Assembly (NCBI RefSeq): GCF_031877795.1
Contig: NC_133933.1
Span: 68,526,003-68,590,002, forward strand
Direction of reading: 5' to 3'
Length of the DNA stretch: 64,000 nucleotides
From: Strix aluco
Taxonomy: Eukaryota > Chordata > Aves > Strigiformes > Strigidae
A program made the translations under genes and the position numbers. Shown piece by piece: positions 26,601 to 64,000 of this stretch (positions within the stretch are counted from its first letter, which is position 1; every line of letters begins with the position of its first letter). The notes below the pieces were generated by a model. It did no database searches. It was not told where the DNA came from and worked only from the letters and a program-made list of their open reading frames with translations.

Positions 26601-29133
26601 ATCAGTGTGGTTAGTGATGCTTTGCCTATATTAATATGCTTGTTCACTTTACCTGTGCTTAGCTCAGAAGGGCATTCTGCTTATCTGTTCAGTAAAGGCA
26701 TTTGCATCTTTTCAATTACTTTGCTTGAATGTAAAGTGTTGGTGTAAAATGTTGCCCATCGTTTGAATAATCAAAAGGTAAATTATCATTTAAAGTATAA
26801 ATTAAAAGACCATTAAGGCTTGGGAGTGTAGTACTTCAAAGTTAGGGGAGTCAGAATTGAGGTTCTCCATACAATTAATTCCCCCTCCCCTCACTCCCCT
26901 CTTTTCTATATATGCGTTATAATACTAAGCTTAATTACACAGTCACATTTATGTGTGTGCACACTCATACACACATTTACATCTGGCTCCTAGCCAGTAG
27001 TTCCCATTGCTTCCAACTTGCCTTTACACCCACCTTGCTCCGTATCCCTCCGCGTTTGGGTTGGGTAACCTCCTTCTCCCCATGTAGGCTCAGCAAGGGG
27101 CCACAGCTGACCCCCTTAGAGACCGAGGCAGCTCAGCCGAGCCACTGTGTGACACCGCACTGGCCCCCAACGTAGAGGAGCAGGGTCACAGGTGGCTGGC
27201 TGCAGCTCCCCAGCCTCAAACGGGTGCTGTGTGCTGCCCAGGAGTCTGCAAGGAGTGGAACTGCCAAACTGGACTGAGCCTCTGGTGCTCCTGTGCCAAA
27301 TGAAATGCTCAGAGGGCATCACTTGGTCAACTTTATACGGATCTTCATAGGAGAAAGTCACAAATGACACTCCTGTGTAAAATTTCAAGTCCCTGATCCA
27401 CAGCGTGGAGGCAGGAGTTTCTTAATTGAACACAATGTAAAAATATTTTAACTGGGTATGATGGTTTAAGACCAAATGATAGTGGGGAGCCTAAATGGAT
27501 TTTTAATCACAGTATATGCAATGCAAAACAAAAAGTCAGTTAAAGTTCACGGACTCATGCTAGCAGCTATGCTAACTAGGCCTACCAGGGCACGGAGAAA
27601 CTAGTTTTCCTCAACCTCATTCTCAGAAAGGGCTGAACCGTTTTTGCTACAACTTTTTTTTTTTTTTCTTCGATATTTCTCTTTATTTGTTTTCCAGTCT
27701 AGAGTGTGTGCTCTAGTCATTCTCCTACCTGTGGTTAGTGTTATTCAAAGAAGACACACTCTAACTGAAACTTTGAGTTCCCTGCAGCTAATCCACTATC
27801 ACCTTGCTTGTCTGAGAATCCTGAAAATACTTAAAATAAACATGTTTTTCAAGGTGGACAAGGCTGCCTTTCTAAAACAAATGAGAACAAGAGAAAGAAA
27901 TCTTAGCTAAGAAGAGTCTGGTTTTTCATCAGAACTTTGCATATGGCCAACTACCCTGAAATGTGTTAATAATTTAAGCAAATATTTTTCTACTGAAGAA
28001 CATTCACCAGGTACATTTTTGGCTGAATATCAGCAATTTTGTGGCAGGGGATGATTGTGCAAGGCACATATGCAGATGAAAATGGTCCACTCTTCCCTGT
28101 GTGTAGAGGGAACATGTGGACGAAGTGTCATGTCTGGAGTACGAGGTCTGAGTTTTTTCAAATCTTAGCAGCAACTTGCACAAGCCTAAAATAGCCAGGA
28201 CTCAGACTGTCTGTATTTTGTAATATTCTTAGCAGCTAATAAGTAACTTCTGTGTGCTTTTTCACACAACCTTGATGAACAATTCTGAAAAATAAAGCTG
28301 TGTAATAAATTACATCAGTCCCAACGAAAATGCAACAGTTGTGCAGTTCTGAAAGCCGTGGATTCCCAGATACCCGAACCACGATGGGAGGCCAAACATT
28401 CACAGAATGTCCTGGAGCCCATGATTTTTTCAGGCAAACTTTCTAAATCCTCCTGAAGAAGATGGCTGCGACACAAGTTGACCAAGCATGTTGTCCGATC
28501 AGCATGGACAGCTGTGGCTTTAAACAATGACAGCCATTGTTAAGTCAATTTTAAAGTAGGTCCTTAAAGTTAATGTGATTATGCAAATGTTGCCCTAACT
28601 ACCATGGCTGTCTTATATCCTTCACAAATGACTGCATTGTCACTTTTCATTATGTGCATACAGTCCTGGTGGTTTGGTGGTATCATTGTATCTCTCGGAA
28701 ATGGACCATGTAAAGGCCATTCACTGTTGGCACTGCATTGTGCTTTTCCCCAAGCAGACCAACCTTGACCCACAAATGAGGGTGGTAGGGATTTTCAGGC
28801 CGAAACCTGCGTGAGTTATTCACATGATTACTCTCATTGACTTGGCTGGAAACTCTTGCATCAGGCATGGAGGAATTAGGTTAAAATATGGTTGTGAAAT
28901 TAAGTCCAGTTGACTCTAGACTGCAGTGTATCTGGACAAAGCTCTGACAACCTAACTTCTAAGATAAATGGCTTTGTGTGAAATCATTTGCAACTTGAAT
29001 TCAAAAATTAATTTGGCATTCACTGGGGAAAAGTAAATGTCTTGCACAACTTCAGTGTATGTTTTTCTCCATGGTATCTTTAGTACTATTATTATTATTA
29101 ATCTGATTTTAATTGTGAAATACCCTTTTACAG

Positions 29134-29364
29134 AAATCTGTGATCACAAATGAGGAAGCTGAGAGATCTCAGGATCCATGTATTCTGGAAGGTGGCAAAT
29201 TTCAGACGACTCATCAGTTGGGGGACATGACTGATTTCAGACTCTTGGTTGCATTGCTTTCAATGAAAACCAGTGACTTGCAGTTTCAGTTCTCATCACA
29301 GAAGATGTTCTCACAGCAATCTCTTGTTTGGATCGTTTTCTCTTTTTCTGAGTGCAGAGTCTGA
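29134..29364 (+). CDS. AHI1: Candidate last coding exon of AHI1
   Basis: The acceptor TACCCTTTTACAG is followed by a frame open in phase 0, exactly the phase left by the exon ending at 8,097. It begins KSVITNEEAERSQDPCILEG and runs 76 codons to TGA at 29,362-29,364. The first 15-20 residues are polar and loosely resemble the recalled human AHI1 end (ESMTHSEMRKEQSHEDQG). The later part is hydrophobic and aromatic and unlike coding sequence, so a donor might exist inside (for example GGAAG|GTGGCA near 29,189). No AATAAA was clearly placed in the following kilobase. If real, AHI1 ends about 6 kb from the 3' end of MYB. Confidence 0.38.
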   Translation, partial: KSVITNEEAERSQDPCILEGGKFQTTHQLGDMTDFRLLVALLSMKTSDLQFQFSSQKMFSQQSLVWIVFSFSECRV

Positions 29365-32300
29365 TGTTTGTCTGAGTTCTGTACTTTATGATTTATGTTC
29401 TGGTGGCCAAGAGTCTCCATGACCCAAGCACACGATATACAGCCTGTGATAGAATCAGACTACTGGTTGGGATTTGGGCCTCCTCAGTAAAACATCCTTC
29501 CTTTCGTTTTAATAGAATAAGTAAGCGTATAGAGAGAGAGATACATGGATGTATTTGCATGCATTTACTTAACATAAGTAAATGTAAATGAAAATCATCA
29601 CCTCCCAGGGAAGTCAATGCTTCTCCTTTGCTGACTTGCAGCAGCTCTCTAATGAATTAAACCTTCCTCAGGAGATTCGAGTACTTGGAAACTGCAAGGG
29701 CAACACACTGTGTTGCTCAGTTGTGTTATTCTATATGCAGCTTCTCATAACATCCTCATCACTGTAACACCTGAACGTTGCTCTAGAACTAGGGTGACCT
29801 TTGCCATCCTGTGTGCACAGTCAACAGAAATCTGGTAAGTTCAAACCTACCCATGTAGCAGTTGGGCTCTCCTTCCACAAAGCCTGTTTCTACTGGGAAC
29901 TTTGAATTAGGGTATGAAAACCTGCTTTGGCATAGCAAGACTGAAGCTGTAGCACCCTCAGCATCAGCTTCAAGAGAGTACAGGAGCACGTTTGGGACAT
30001 CAAGCTTTCTGGAATACTTCCTGTGCTCTAGACAAAAGCAGATTTCTGTTACTGGAAATCCTTTGAAAAAAAGTCAGTTATGGGTGTTAAAGAAGAAGGA
30101 AGAAGAGCTTGTACCACTCTGACAGTTAGGAAGGCAAAACAAGGTATCGTTTAACGTTTCACATTCAATCCATACAAGCTATCATATAGAAACCTAGTTG
30201 CTCCATTGATCAGTTACAGAAAGAATGGTAACAGGTATTTTTGGATGTCAGACAGTGTTGCAAACCTCAGAAGTGACAACTGAACAATGTGTGTGTGTGG
30301 GGGCAAATCCAGCATCTTATTTTAATCATCATGTAAGTGAGTTTGCTGCTTTGCAATGCCTGTGGTAAAATCGCGGGGCAGGTGTGTGTCAGGTTCACTC
30401 TTCTCTTGTGGCAGTGGGGCTTTCTTTGAGATTCGAACAGCAGCTATGCCAACTAGATGCAATGAAAGTCTGTGCTAGGAAGCGATGGTTTTTAGAGTGG
30501 TGATGGAGGGGGTGACTATCACATCGGTTCTGTAGCTTATCACCGTATGAACTACATTTGTATTTGTTATGGGTTTTCTGTTAGAGGATGTGGCCACAAA
30601 TCAGAGGTTGGCGAGGAAAGGATTACTCTAACCTCTGATTAGAGAAAGTTAAGGGTGCGCCTGCATCGGTGCTAGTTCCAAGAGGTCTCTCTGTGAGTTG
30701 CTGCTCCTGAGGTGCCACTGTGGGACCTTCATGGGGCATCAGGAGAACTGTTCATCCCCACCCTGGGCAGGCGGGCAGCTGCTGAGAGGGTGCTGAAGCT
30801 GAGCATAATATGGCCCATCCTGCCCATTCCTGGTGGGCCTCCCAGCCGGGGGCAAATGACCTCCAGTGAAAGGCTTTTGTGCATGGATGGGGCTCAGCTG
30901 GAGGATGTTACTCAAGACACAACTAGAGGTCACTTTTCAGAGAAGGTGTTCCTCAACCTGGGGGCAACAGGAGCACTGCTGTGAGTGCGTGGGGGCCTCT
31001 CCTGAGTGGGAGTGGCAGGGGCCCATCAGCTGTGGGCAGCAAATTGATCCACGTTCCTTAGCCCAGACAAAGCATGAGCTTGGGCTTACTGATGTCGTGG
31101 AGTGACTTTTTTCAATCAATTTTCAGCAGGCTTTGGACCAGACCCCATCAAGCATGTGTGCCTTGGTGAAACGGAGGTGAAGGCACCAGAAGCAGTTACA
31201 AGGGGAGAAGGGATGGCCAGGAGGATGAGCAGAGCAGAAGAGAAAAGCAAAGTATCATCTCTATTATTTCACTGAATGATATTTTAGGCCTTTAACTGTG
31301 GCAAACCATGGCTATTTCTCTATTTAATTCTTAGGTGCAGTGAGGCGCGGCTGGGCAGGTAGGAGCTATAACCCTGTGCAGATTTCCATTTCCCTGCCGG
31401 CAGCACAGCCTAGCAGTGCCTTTATCTGCACAGGAAGGCTGAGCCGGCGCCTCTGAGATCTCCGCCTTGAGCTCGTAGGAACACAGATACTGAAAACCCG
31501 TCTCTTAAATAGTCACGGCCTCCCTTCGCCTTCAGATAACTCCTATGGTGATGTACGCTGATGAGAGAGTTAATGAAACATTAGAGGCAGCGGGGAGAGA
31601 TAGGCGCAGGCAGGAAAGCACACCTGCAGGCAGCCTTTTAAGACTCTCTTGGGGCTGACTTTATCGGGAGGGCCACGTCAGGCTCGCAGCTGGGCTGGCA
31701 GGAACCGGGAGATGCAGAGGTGGTCTCTATGGTTAGTGTAGAAACCTGTTTGTGGAGAGCTTCCTGAAACTTTCTTCTTCGCCGTTTGCAAGGGCTTCTC
31801 TGACAGATGTGCATGCAGAGCGCATCTTAGAGCTGTAGCGATGAGTACTAATTTAACCAAGTAGTAAAAGTTGTTTCCCCATGAAATGAAATTTCCTTGG
31901 GTGTGAGTCAAGGTAGTCTGTAAATGCGGATCTGTGCAGTCTGAGAAGTGGAGGCTCTTGTAAAAGAAAATTAAAAAATCAGCAATTGTTCTGATACTCA
32001 GATGGATTGGAGAAATGCCTTGTAGAAATGCCATGTATCAAGAGGGATTGTAAAAAACCCAACAACCTGATCACAAATAATTTATGGAAAAATAATAGCA
32101 GAGCGAATACATTTTACATCCCTTAACAATGAGCTGTATAATCACTGCCAGCTTGCAGACATGGCTGAAGGCAGAATTTGGACCTCTCTGGTCTATCCTC
32201 ATTATCTTACCCGTATCAGTTACTGAGAGCAAAAAAGTCACAAACAAGTTTATGCTAGTATCAGGGTCTTCAGTGAAAACTGCTGAGACATTGAAGTCAA

Positions 32301-35300
32301 GTTCAAAGAAAAGAGGCAAACAAAGGGAGCAAGTGCATTTGGTCAGGAAATGTGACTTATTTTGAATTAAGATATTAGCCTGGTGATTGAAAAACGTGGC
32401 CAGTGTCTTTCTGTGGCCACCCAGGCGAAACATCACCATTGCTCCTGAGCAACGTCTGGGCTATCGACTGACTCCACCCATGCTAGGGAACAAGGAGACA
32501 AGCAAGATGCAGCCCAGTGCCTCAAAATCATTCTTTCCTGAACTGAAATATTTTTAAGATGCTCTTTTTTAAGAAAAAAAAAACAAACAATCAAAAAAAC
32601 CCAAAACAAACACATCTCAAATACATTTCTAGGAACAAGGGTTTTTCTCTCCTTTTCCATTACCCCTGTCTCAAATCAGGGCTGAAGTGGAAACATAATT
32701 AAATGTGGCAGGAGTAGGAGGAGGTGATGGTTATGATGCACCAGTCACAACCCTACAGAAACACCCTTTGCTTACGTGTCTGACTGTGTGGGCTTGAGGG
32801 AGGGCTGATAGCCATTGACTTAGCTGGCCTGGATAAGGATCAAGATTGCAAATACTGAGAAAAAAACTTTTCTTCTGGCTTTTTTGTAGGATTACTGTGT
32901 GCTACGGAACATTCAATGCTGTGCTCTGTGCCTTACCATCAGCAGACTTGTTATTTTGGCGCCTAACTACAAAGTCTGTCTCTTTCATTCAAGCTGTAAT
33001 GGTCTATCCCAAACCAGTCCAAGCTCTGGCACTTTTTCAGTTTAGGCTTCTAGCCATCACATAGGTCAGACCTGTGGGATTTGAATCCCCTGGGACTCTC
33101 TGCATAGAGTATGCTTTACTTTACTGGGAGAGCTGGAGAATTACAGGGTCTAGCTGGGAAACACCTCACCACGCGCTGGTATTTTCCTTTATTTTTGCCT
33201 TGGCTCCTTTGCCTCTTCATTTTTAATTAGTGGCACATGCTGAAATGATAATTTAAATTCTTTTCAGAAATCAAAAGAATTCCCACTGAAAACATTATTA
33301 ACTTATAATTACAGTGAAGAAAAAGGTTAATAGGAATTTGAGCCAAATATCTACTCTCCATTAAATGAGAACTTGACTGAACCTGTTTTCCCTTCATTTT
33401 GGTAGGTTACTCTAGGTTTAAATGGGTCCGGGATGGCTATACACCTGTGAGAAGGGCCACTGCAAGGCTGAACAGGCATCACCAAGACCATTTACATGGA
33501 CCTGTCTCGGGATAGGTCTTGCCTGACCGATGCTCAAGACGGAATTTAACGGACAGGTAGGACTTCTCTTGGACCTGTGAAAGAAAGATGTGTGTTTCAG
33601 ACAGTAAGCAGAACATGGTCCCGTGGGGATATTTGTGTGAGAAAGACATGTAGGAGGTGGCACTTTGTTGCAAAGGAAACATAGCAACTATTGGTGTGGG
33701 AAAAATAATCACGTTCCTGGGCTACAGCATTCAAACAAAGCCTCTTCCTTAGCTCATGCTGAGCACCGCATGCATGCAGAAACATATGCAAATCAGCCTT
33801 AATCTACTGAGTGTTTTGCAATTTCAATGAAATTAGAAAGGGGAGAAAGAAACATTTTCCTCTGTATTAGCTCTAAGTGTGCCCATCAACAAGACAATTA
33901 CTGCAATGGTTTTGCATGTCAAAAATGGGGTTTAAAGCAACTGAAGGTATAGGGGAAAAAAAAAAACCAATCCATATGCTGGGCACCTGCAGGGTGAGCC
34001 TCCATGTTTCCCAGCACTGCTCTGCACCAGGCGCTAGATAATGATCTGTTTAAACTCAGCCAGGTTTGGTGCAGTTACAGCTGGAGCCCTACAAGGCAAG
34101 AGCTTTGCCTAGAAGACCTGTTGTAAGCTTGGTGTTTCTTTTTCCCTTTTTTTTTTTTTTTCCTTTTAAGCTGTAACATGCATTGCTTAAGCTGTGGCAT
34201 GCCTCAAAGGCAGACCTTTCCCTCTTCCCAAGTTGCACATCATCGAGTCCTGCAGTCCTCCCTCTCATCTTGCACAAGTGTTTTTACGGTGTGAGCCCGC
34301 AGCCTTTGCACAGGCAAGTGCTTCCCGTAGACTTCCCCTTCTCTGTAATCCATACCCAGCACCACAGTCCTGCCAGTGGTAACCGCTGTGAAAATACCTC
34401 GGGGCTGGCTCTCCCCTGCCCCCCCAGCATTTGGTGAGAGACCGAACCGCACGTGGGGACAGATGGGAAACACAGGTAAAACTTGGAGGAGGCTGCTTCG
34501 GGCACTGCTCCCTTCTCATGCTGAAAGCCAAAAGCACACAAGAAGGGACATTGCAGAGAGGGCGGAAAAGGCCTTTTTGCTCCTCCTTTTCTGTGCATGG
34601 CATAGCACGAGGGCCAGAGCATGGCTTGGGCTGGGAGGACTGGGAAGTCTGGTGGGGACGGAGTAAAACATACCAGAAGGCACTTGTGGGGGCTCAGCTC
34701 CTATGGGGTGGCTGCACAAGCCTAGAGATTTGAATTATTTCTTTCATGGAGCTGAAGTTTGCTCTCAGGAATATCTGTCTGACTTTGAAGCACTGGCAAC
34801 AACTTAAATTTCAACAAACAGTTTATTTCCAAGCTACTAAATACAATGCAATTTTTTTCCTGGCAGGCTGCATCTTTTTTTCTCATTTTTTGTTACGTTG
34901 GCACATGCTTTTACTCTCGAGTGTTCCTGTCCTCAGCGTAAGCGCTGATGCTGCATGAGGCTCTGCAGGTCTGCCCAGTTATTTGCTGTGCAGCGTAATG
35001 CACCAGGTTTCAAAGCATATTCTCACCTCTGGTTTCTTAAGACAAGCATGAAAAAAAACCTGTTCTACAGTTAGGAACTCCAGTATATTTTGCTCTTATT
35101 CAGTTGGTTCCGGATCTGATCATCTTAGATGAAGAAATAAATAATCCAGTATTTTGAGAGAACAGCACTTTCGCACAAAAAGTGCAGTAAGCCTCCCACT
35201 GGCTGAAGCTGACCTGGACTTTGGTGTCACTAGAGATGTGCCTCAAGTCCATAACATGCTCAGTACTTACTGTTTTGTGATGTGCTCCTTCTACTTCCTT

Positions 35301-35464
35301 AACAATCAGTGAGAACCAAGGATGTCGAGGCTACCTACGGTATGCAACACTCTATTCCTTACTTATGTAAGTAAGTGTGCTGGAAAAAAACCTTCTTGGC
35401 TTGATTGTTGCCTATAACAACTCTGCCAAAACACTAAAACCAAACAAGATTAGGAGACCATGCG
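29365..35464. other. Intergenic region between convergent AHI1 and MYB
   Basis: No exon or gene supported. Contains a short GT run with a G tract near 30,291-30,303, a T tract near 34,147-34,161, and a block at about 31,310-31,680 listed separately. Part of the left end may be the 3' UTR of AHI1. Confidence 0.55.
31310..31680. other. Possible regulatory element in the intergenic region
   Basis: A locally GC-richer block with several CpGs, GATA-type motifs (TTTATCTGCACAGG, AGAGATAGGCGC) and a CAGATAAC segment. It is repeat-free. GATA and E-box motifs would suit a haematopoietic enhancer, given that MYB is next door, but function is conjecture. Confidence 0.22.
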
Positions 35465-35487
35465 GGTTTACGTAAAAAAGAACACAC

Positions 35488-35493
35488 TTTATT
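35488..35493 (-). terminator. MYB: MYB distal AATAAA poly(A) signal
   Basis: AATAAA on the minus strand. The transcribed strand continues with a GT-rich stretch (TTGTTTGGTTTTAGTG at about 35,425-35,450), the expected downstream element. No later signal was seen before the intergenic region. Confidence 0.75.
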
Positions 35494-36010
35494 TATCTAC
35501 AAGGCAGTACATTTTCGTATAAAAAATTAAGTGCAGATGAAGCTGCACCAAATGCTATTAAGGCAGCAAAGTCAGAGGCTGTTATAAAAAAAACAAACAA
35601 TAAAAAAATAAAATAAAATCAGTGTTTTGCCATATCGATAAAGATTTGGTATGGCAGTACGAAGAACCATGTATTTCTAAGAACCTGATTCAGTACACAA
35701 GACCCAAGTTAGGGAACAATTAGTAGACATGGAACAAGACAGACAACATGAACAAGACAGTGTTCTCCCAAACATATGAAGGTGCAATGCATGCTGTTAC
35801 AAACCAATGAGAAACAAAACAACACATCCAGACAAAAAAAAAAATCTCCCAGGAAGAGTGTTCAAAAATATTGCTTATAAAAAAAGGGGAAAAAATATAA
35901 ATGATGTAAAAAAATTAAAATAAAAAGGTCTGAAATGCTAGTGCATAGTCAATTAGCTAACATCAACATTTGTTTTCTTTCCATATAAAGCTCTACTGCT
36001 CCTTTTACAC

Positions 36011-36018
36011 TAGCAGCA
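36011..36018 (-). promoter_or_regulatory. miR-15/16 family 8-mer target site
   Basis: The transcript reads TGCTGCTA, the complement of bases 1-8 of miR-15/16. MYB is an established miR-15a/16 target in erythroid cells. A second copy lies 28 bases away, close enough for cooperative action. Confidence 0.65.
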
Positions 36019-36038
36019 TGTCTACACGCTAAGGTCTG

Positions 36039-36046
36039 TAGCAGCA
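36039..36046 (-). promoter_or_regulatory. miR-15/16 family 8-mer target site (second)
   Basis: Another TGCTGCTA on the transcript strand, 20 bases from its neighbour edge to edge. Same family logic; nothing else in the segment explains the repetition. Confidence 0.65.
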
Positions 36047-36466
36047 AAACACAGTATTCATTTGGCATTTACAAAATTAAATTACTGAATAAAAATATAA
36101 TTTTTCTCATAAATCTATGTTTCATACAGTAATATTTTTTAAAGCAAGCTAATTACCCCCCCCCCAAACAGAAACACACAATGTATAATGGTCTAGAACC
36201 ATAACAGAAAAGAGTTTTTCAAGAGGCATGGATGTTTGAGCATTCACGATCTTGATCAGTTTTCCCCCTTTGTACAGACTAGCGTTTGTAGTAATGCTTT
36301 TCACTTCAGTATTTTACACCAATGCATTTTGTTCAGTGATTTAAAATATATCTGTTTGAGTACCTGCTCTTTTATTATTAAAGAAATAAAAAAAGAAACA
36401 AACAAAACCCCACCCCTGGCTAGCACATCACTGAAATAACAATACTGGTGTATTAGGTCTGCTTGG

Positions 36467-36474
36467 TCTCCCAA
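36467..36474 (-). promoter_or_regulatory. miR-150 8-mer target site
   Basis: The transcript reads TTGGGAGA, the full 8-mer match to the miR-150 seed. MYB is the classical miR-150 target in lymphocyte development. Confidence 0.75.
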
Positions 36475-36650
36475 AGTACAAGAAAAATTATCTTTATTAT
36501 AAGTCTGCACTTAAGATCATTTATTACTGATTCAAACTTAATACCTAATAATTTAGGCAAGTATCATCCAAAAAAAAAAAAAAATCCTCTTAAGTTGGGT
36601 GAAATCCAACAAGAATATATATGCTGAGTGACTAAATGCACTTTGTGCTG

Positions 36651-36668
36651 CTCCCAACTGTTGTACCA
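36651..36668 (-). promoter_or_regulatory. miR-150 site with 3' supplementary pairing
   Basis: The transcript carries TTGGGAG (36,651-36,657), a 7-mer seed match, preceded by TGGTACAA (36,661-36,668). That is complementary to the miR-150 3' segment UUGUACCA. Seed plus strong 3' pairing makes this a high-quality site. Confidence 0.8.
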
Positions 36669-36784
36669 CAACAAAGATAGGCTCTTCTCCCATTCATGAA
36701 AAGTCTTCATGCAGAGGAACAGGAATTTCCCAGCGGAGGTGAAGTGTTCTCAAAACCATAATGCTTCTCTGTCCGTCGACCCTT

Positions 36785-63725
<26,941 letters not shown>

Positions 63726-63841
63726 CCTCGCACCGGCCGCTGGGGGAGGAGGACGGGGGAGCCCGCGCCCGCCGCCGCGCCCTGCTGCCGGGCTGCGCCC
63801 AGGCGCTCCGCCGCCGCGCACGGGAGTGCCGAGGAGCCGCG

Positions 63842-63856
63842 GGAGGAGGAGGAGGA
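63842..63856 (+). promoter_or_regulatory. (GGA)5 tract in MYB 5' region
   Basis: Five GGA units on the plus strand (the template strand of MYB), 117-131 bp upstream of the ATG. Human MYB has GGA repeats near its start site that fold into quadruplexes and are bound by MAZ. This is a plausible counterpart, though shorter. Confidence 0.5.
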
Positions 63857-63930
63857 AACAGGTTGAGATTAAAGAGTAAACTCTGTAAACAGAGATGCCA
63901 TCAAACAAAGGGCCCTTGGACACTCCCCCT

Positions 63931-63939
63931 CCCGCCAAA
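63931..63939 (-). promoter_or_regulatory. E2F-type site
   Basis: TTTGGCGGG on the MYB sense strand, about 206-214 bp upstream of the ATG, matches the E2F consensus TTTSGCGC/G. E2F sites are an established part of MYB promoters and link it to the cell cycle. Confidence 0.6.
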
Positions 63940-64000
63940 TCTGGCGCCCCTGCAGTGCGCAGGCGCCTGGCGCCGCGCGGCGGGCCCGTGCCGCGGCGGC

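Larger units (their letters stand above)
8098..29133. other. Long AHI1 intron (or intergenic DNA)
   Basis: About 21 kb with no exon I can support. If the exon at 29,134 belongs to AHI1 this is its last intron; otherwise it is intergenic. Recognisable contents are a decayed CR1 at about 17,225-17,930, a MIR-like SINE at about 18,315-18,450, and several AT-rich or homeobox-motif-rich stretches listed separately as possible conserved elements. Many 60-150-codon open frames occur on both strands, but none has splice context, family similarity or an initiator with support. Confidence 0.5.
35465..36784 (-). other. MYB: MYB 3' untranslated region
   Basis: Runs from the stop codon to the distal poly(A) signal, about 1.3 kb, similar to the mammalian MYB 3' UTR. 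It is AT-rich with A/T homopolymers. Further AATAAA hexamers on the minus strand lie at 36,520-36,525, 36,493-36,498 and 36,371-36,376, so shorter forms are possible. It carries two miR-150 and two miR-15/16 seed matches, listed separately. Confidence 0.85.
63726..64000 (-). promoter_or_regulatory. MYB 5' UTR and proximal promoter (partial)
   Basis: GC-rich, with no clear TATA box at a sensible place, as for known MYB promoters. It includes a GGA tract, nested inverted repeats with a forkhead-like core and an E2F-like site. The transcription start cannot be fixed from sequence and the promoter is cut by the window end. Confidence 0.7.

Noticed and set aside
34265..34622. Overlapping 112-codon minus-strand frames
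   Set aside because: Mutually overlapping in different frames, no similarity, in intergenic DNA; GC-richer composition explains them.

Overview
This is a vertebrate nuclear window, most likely from a bird. Three things point that way: avian-type CR1 retroposon fragments, MIR-like and palindromic repeats of the kind shared by birds and turtles, and a MYB protein close to chicken c-Myb but not identical in its variable segments. The species cannot be named from the sequence.

The right half (about 35,465-64,000, minus strand) carries the whole coding part of the proto-oncogene MYB (c-Myb). I placed 15 constitutive coding exons plus the optional exon 9A, all with GT-AG borders and matching phases. 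The 15 exons add up to 1,926 nt (641 residues plus stop), the length recalled for chicken c-Myb. Adding exon 9A (366 nt, in frame) gives 763 residues. The start codon is at 63,725 and the stop at 36,785-36,787. Upstream is a CpG-rich promoter with an E2F-type site and a GGA-repeat tract. Intron 1 holds a 17-nt T tract (candidate elongation-attenuation site), a long CA/TG microsatellite and a G-rich tract. The 1.3-kb 3' UTR has two miR-150 and two miR-15/16 seed matches and a distal AATAAA.

The left half (1 to about 29,400, plus strand) is best read as the 3' end of AHI1 (jouberin), which lies convergent to MYB in other amniotes. Only small exons beyond the SH3 domain fall inside the window. 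Exons at 3,782-3,861 and 7,875-8,097 join in phase. A third at 29,134-29,364 continues that frame and would be the last coding exon. An alternative terminal exon with its own stop and AATAAA signals lies at 5,542-5,701. The AHI1 assignment rests on synteny, splice phase and weak C-terminal similarity, so it is less certain than MYB.

The rest is intron or intergenic DNA: one long, much-decayed CR1, a small CR1 tail, MIR-like SINEs, ancient palindromic repeats, and a few AT-rich stretches that could be conserved noncoding elements. I found no tRNA, rRNA, CRISPR array or intact mobile element, and no novel gene system. The points most worth a second look are the competing AHI1 3' ends, the intron 1 architecture of MYB, the 3' UTR microRNA sites and the unusually GC-rich last MYB exon.
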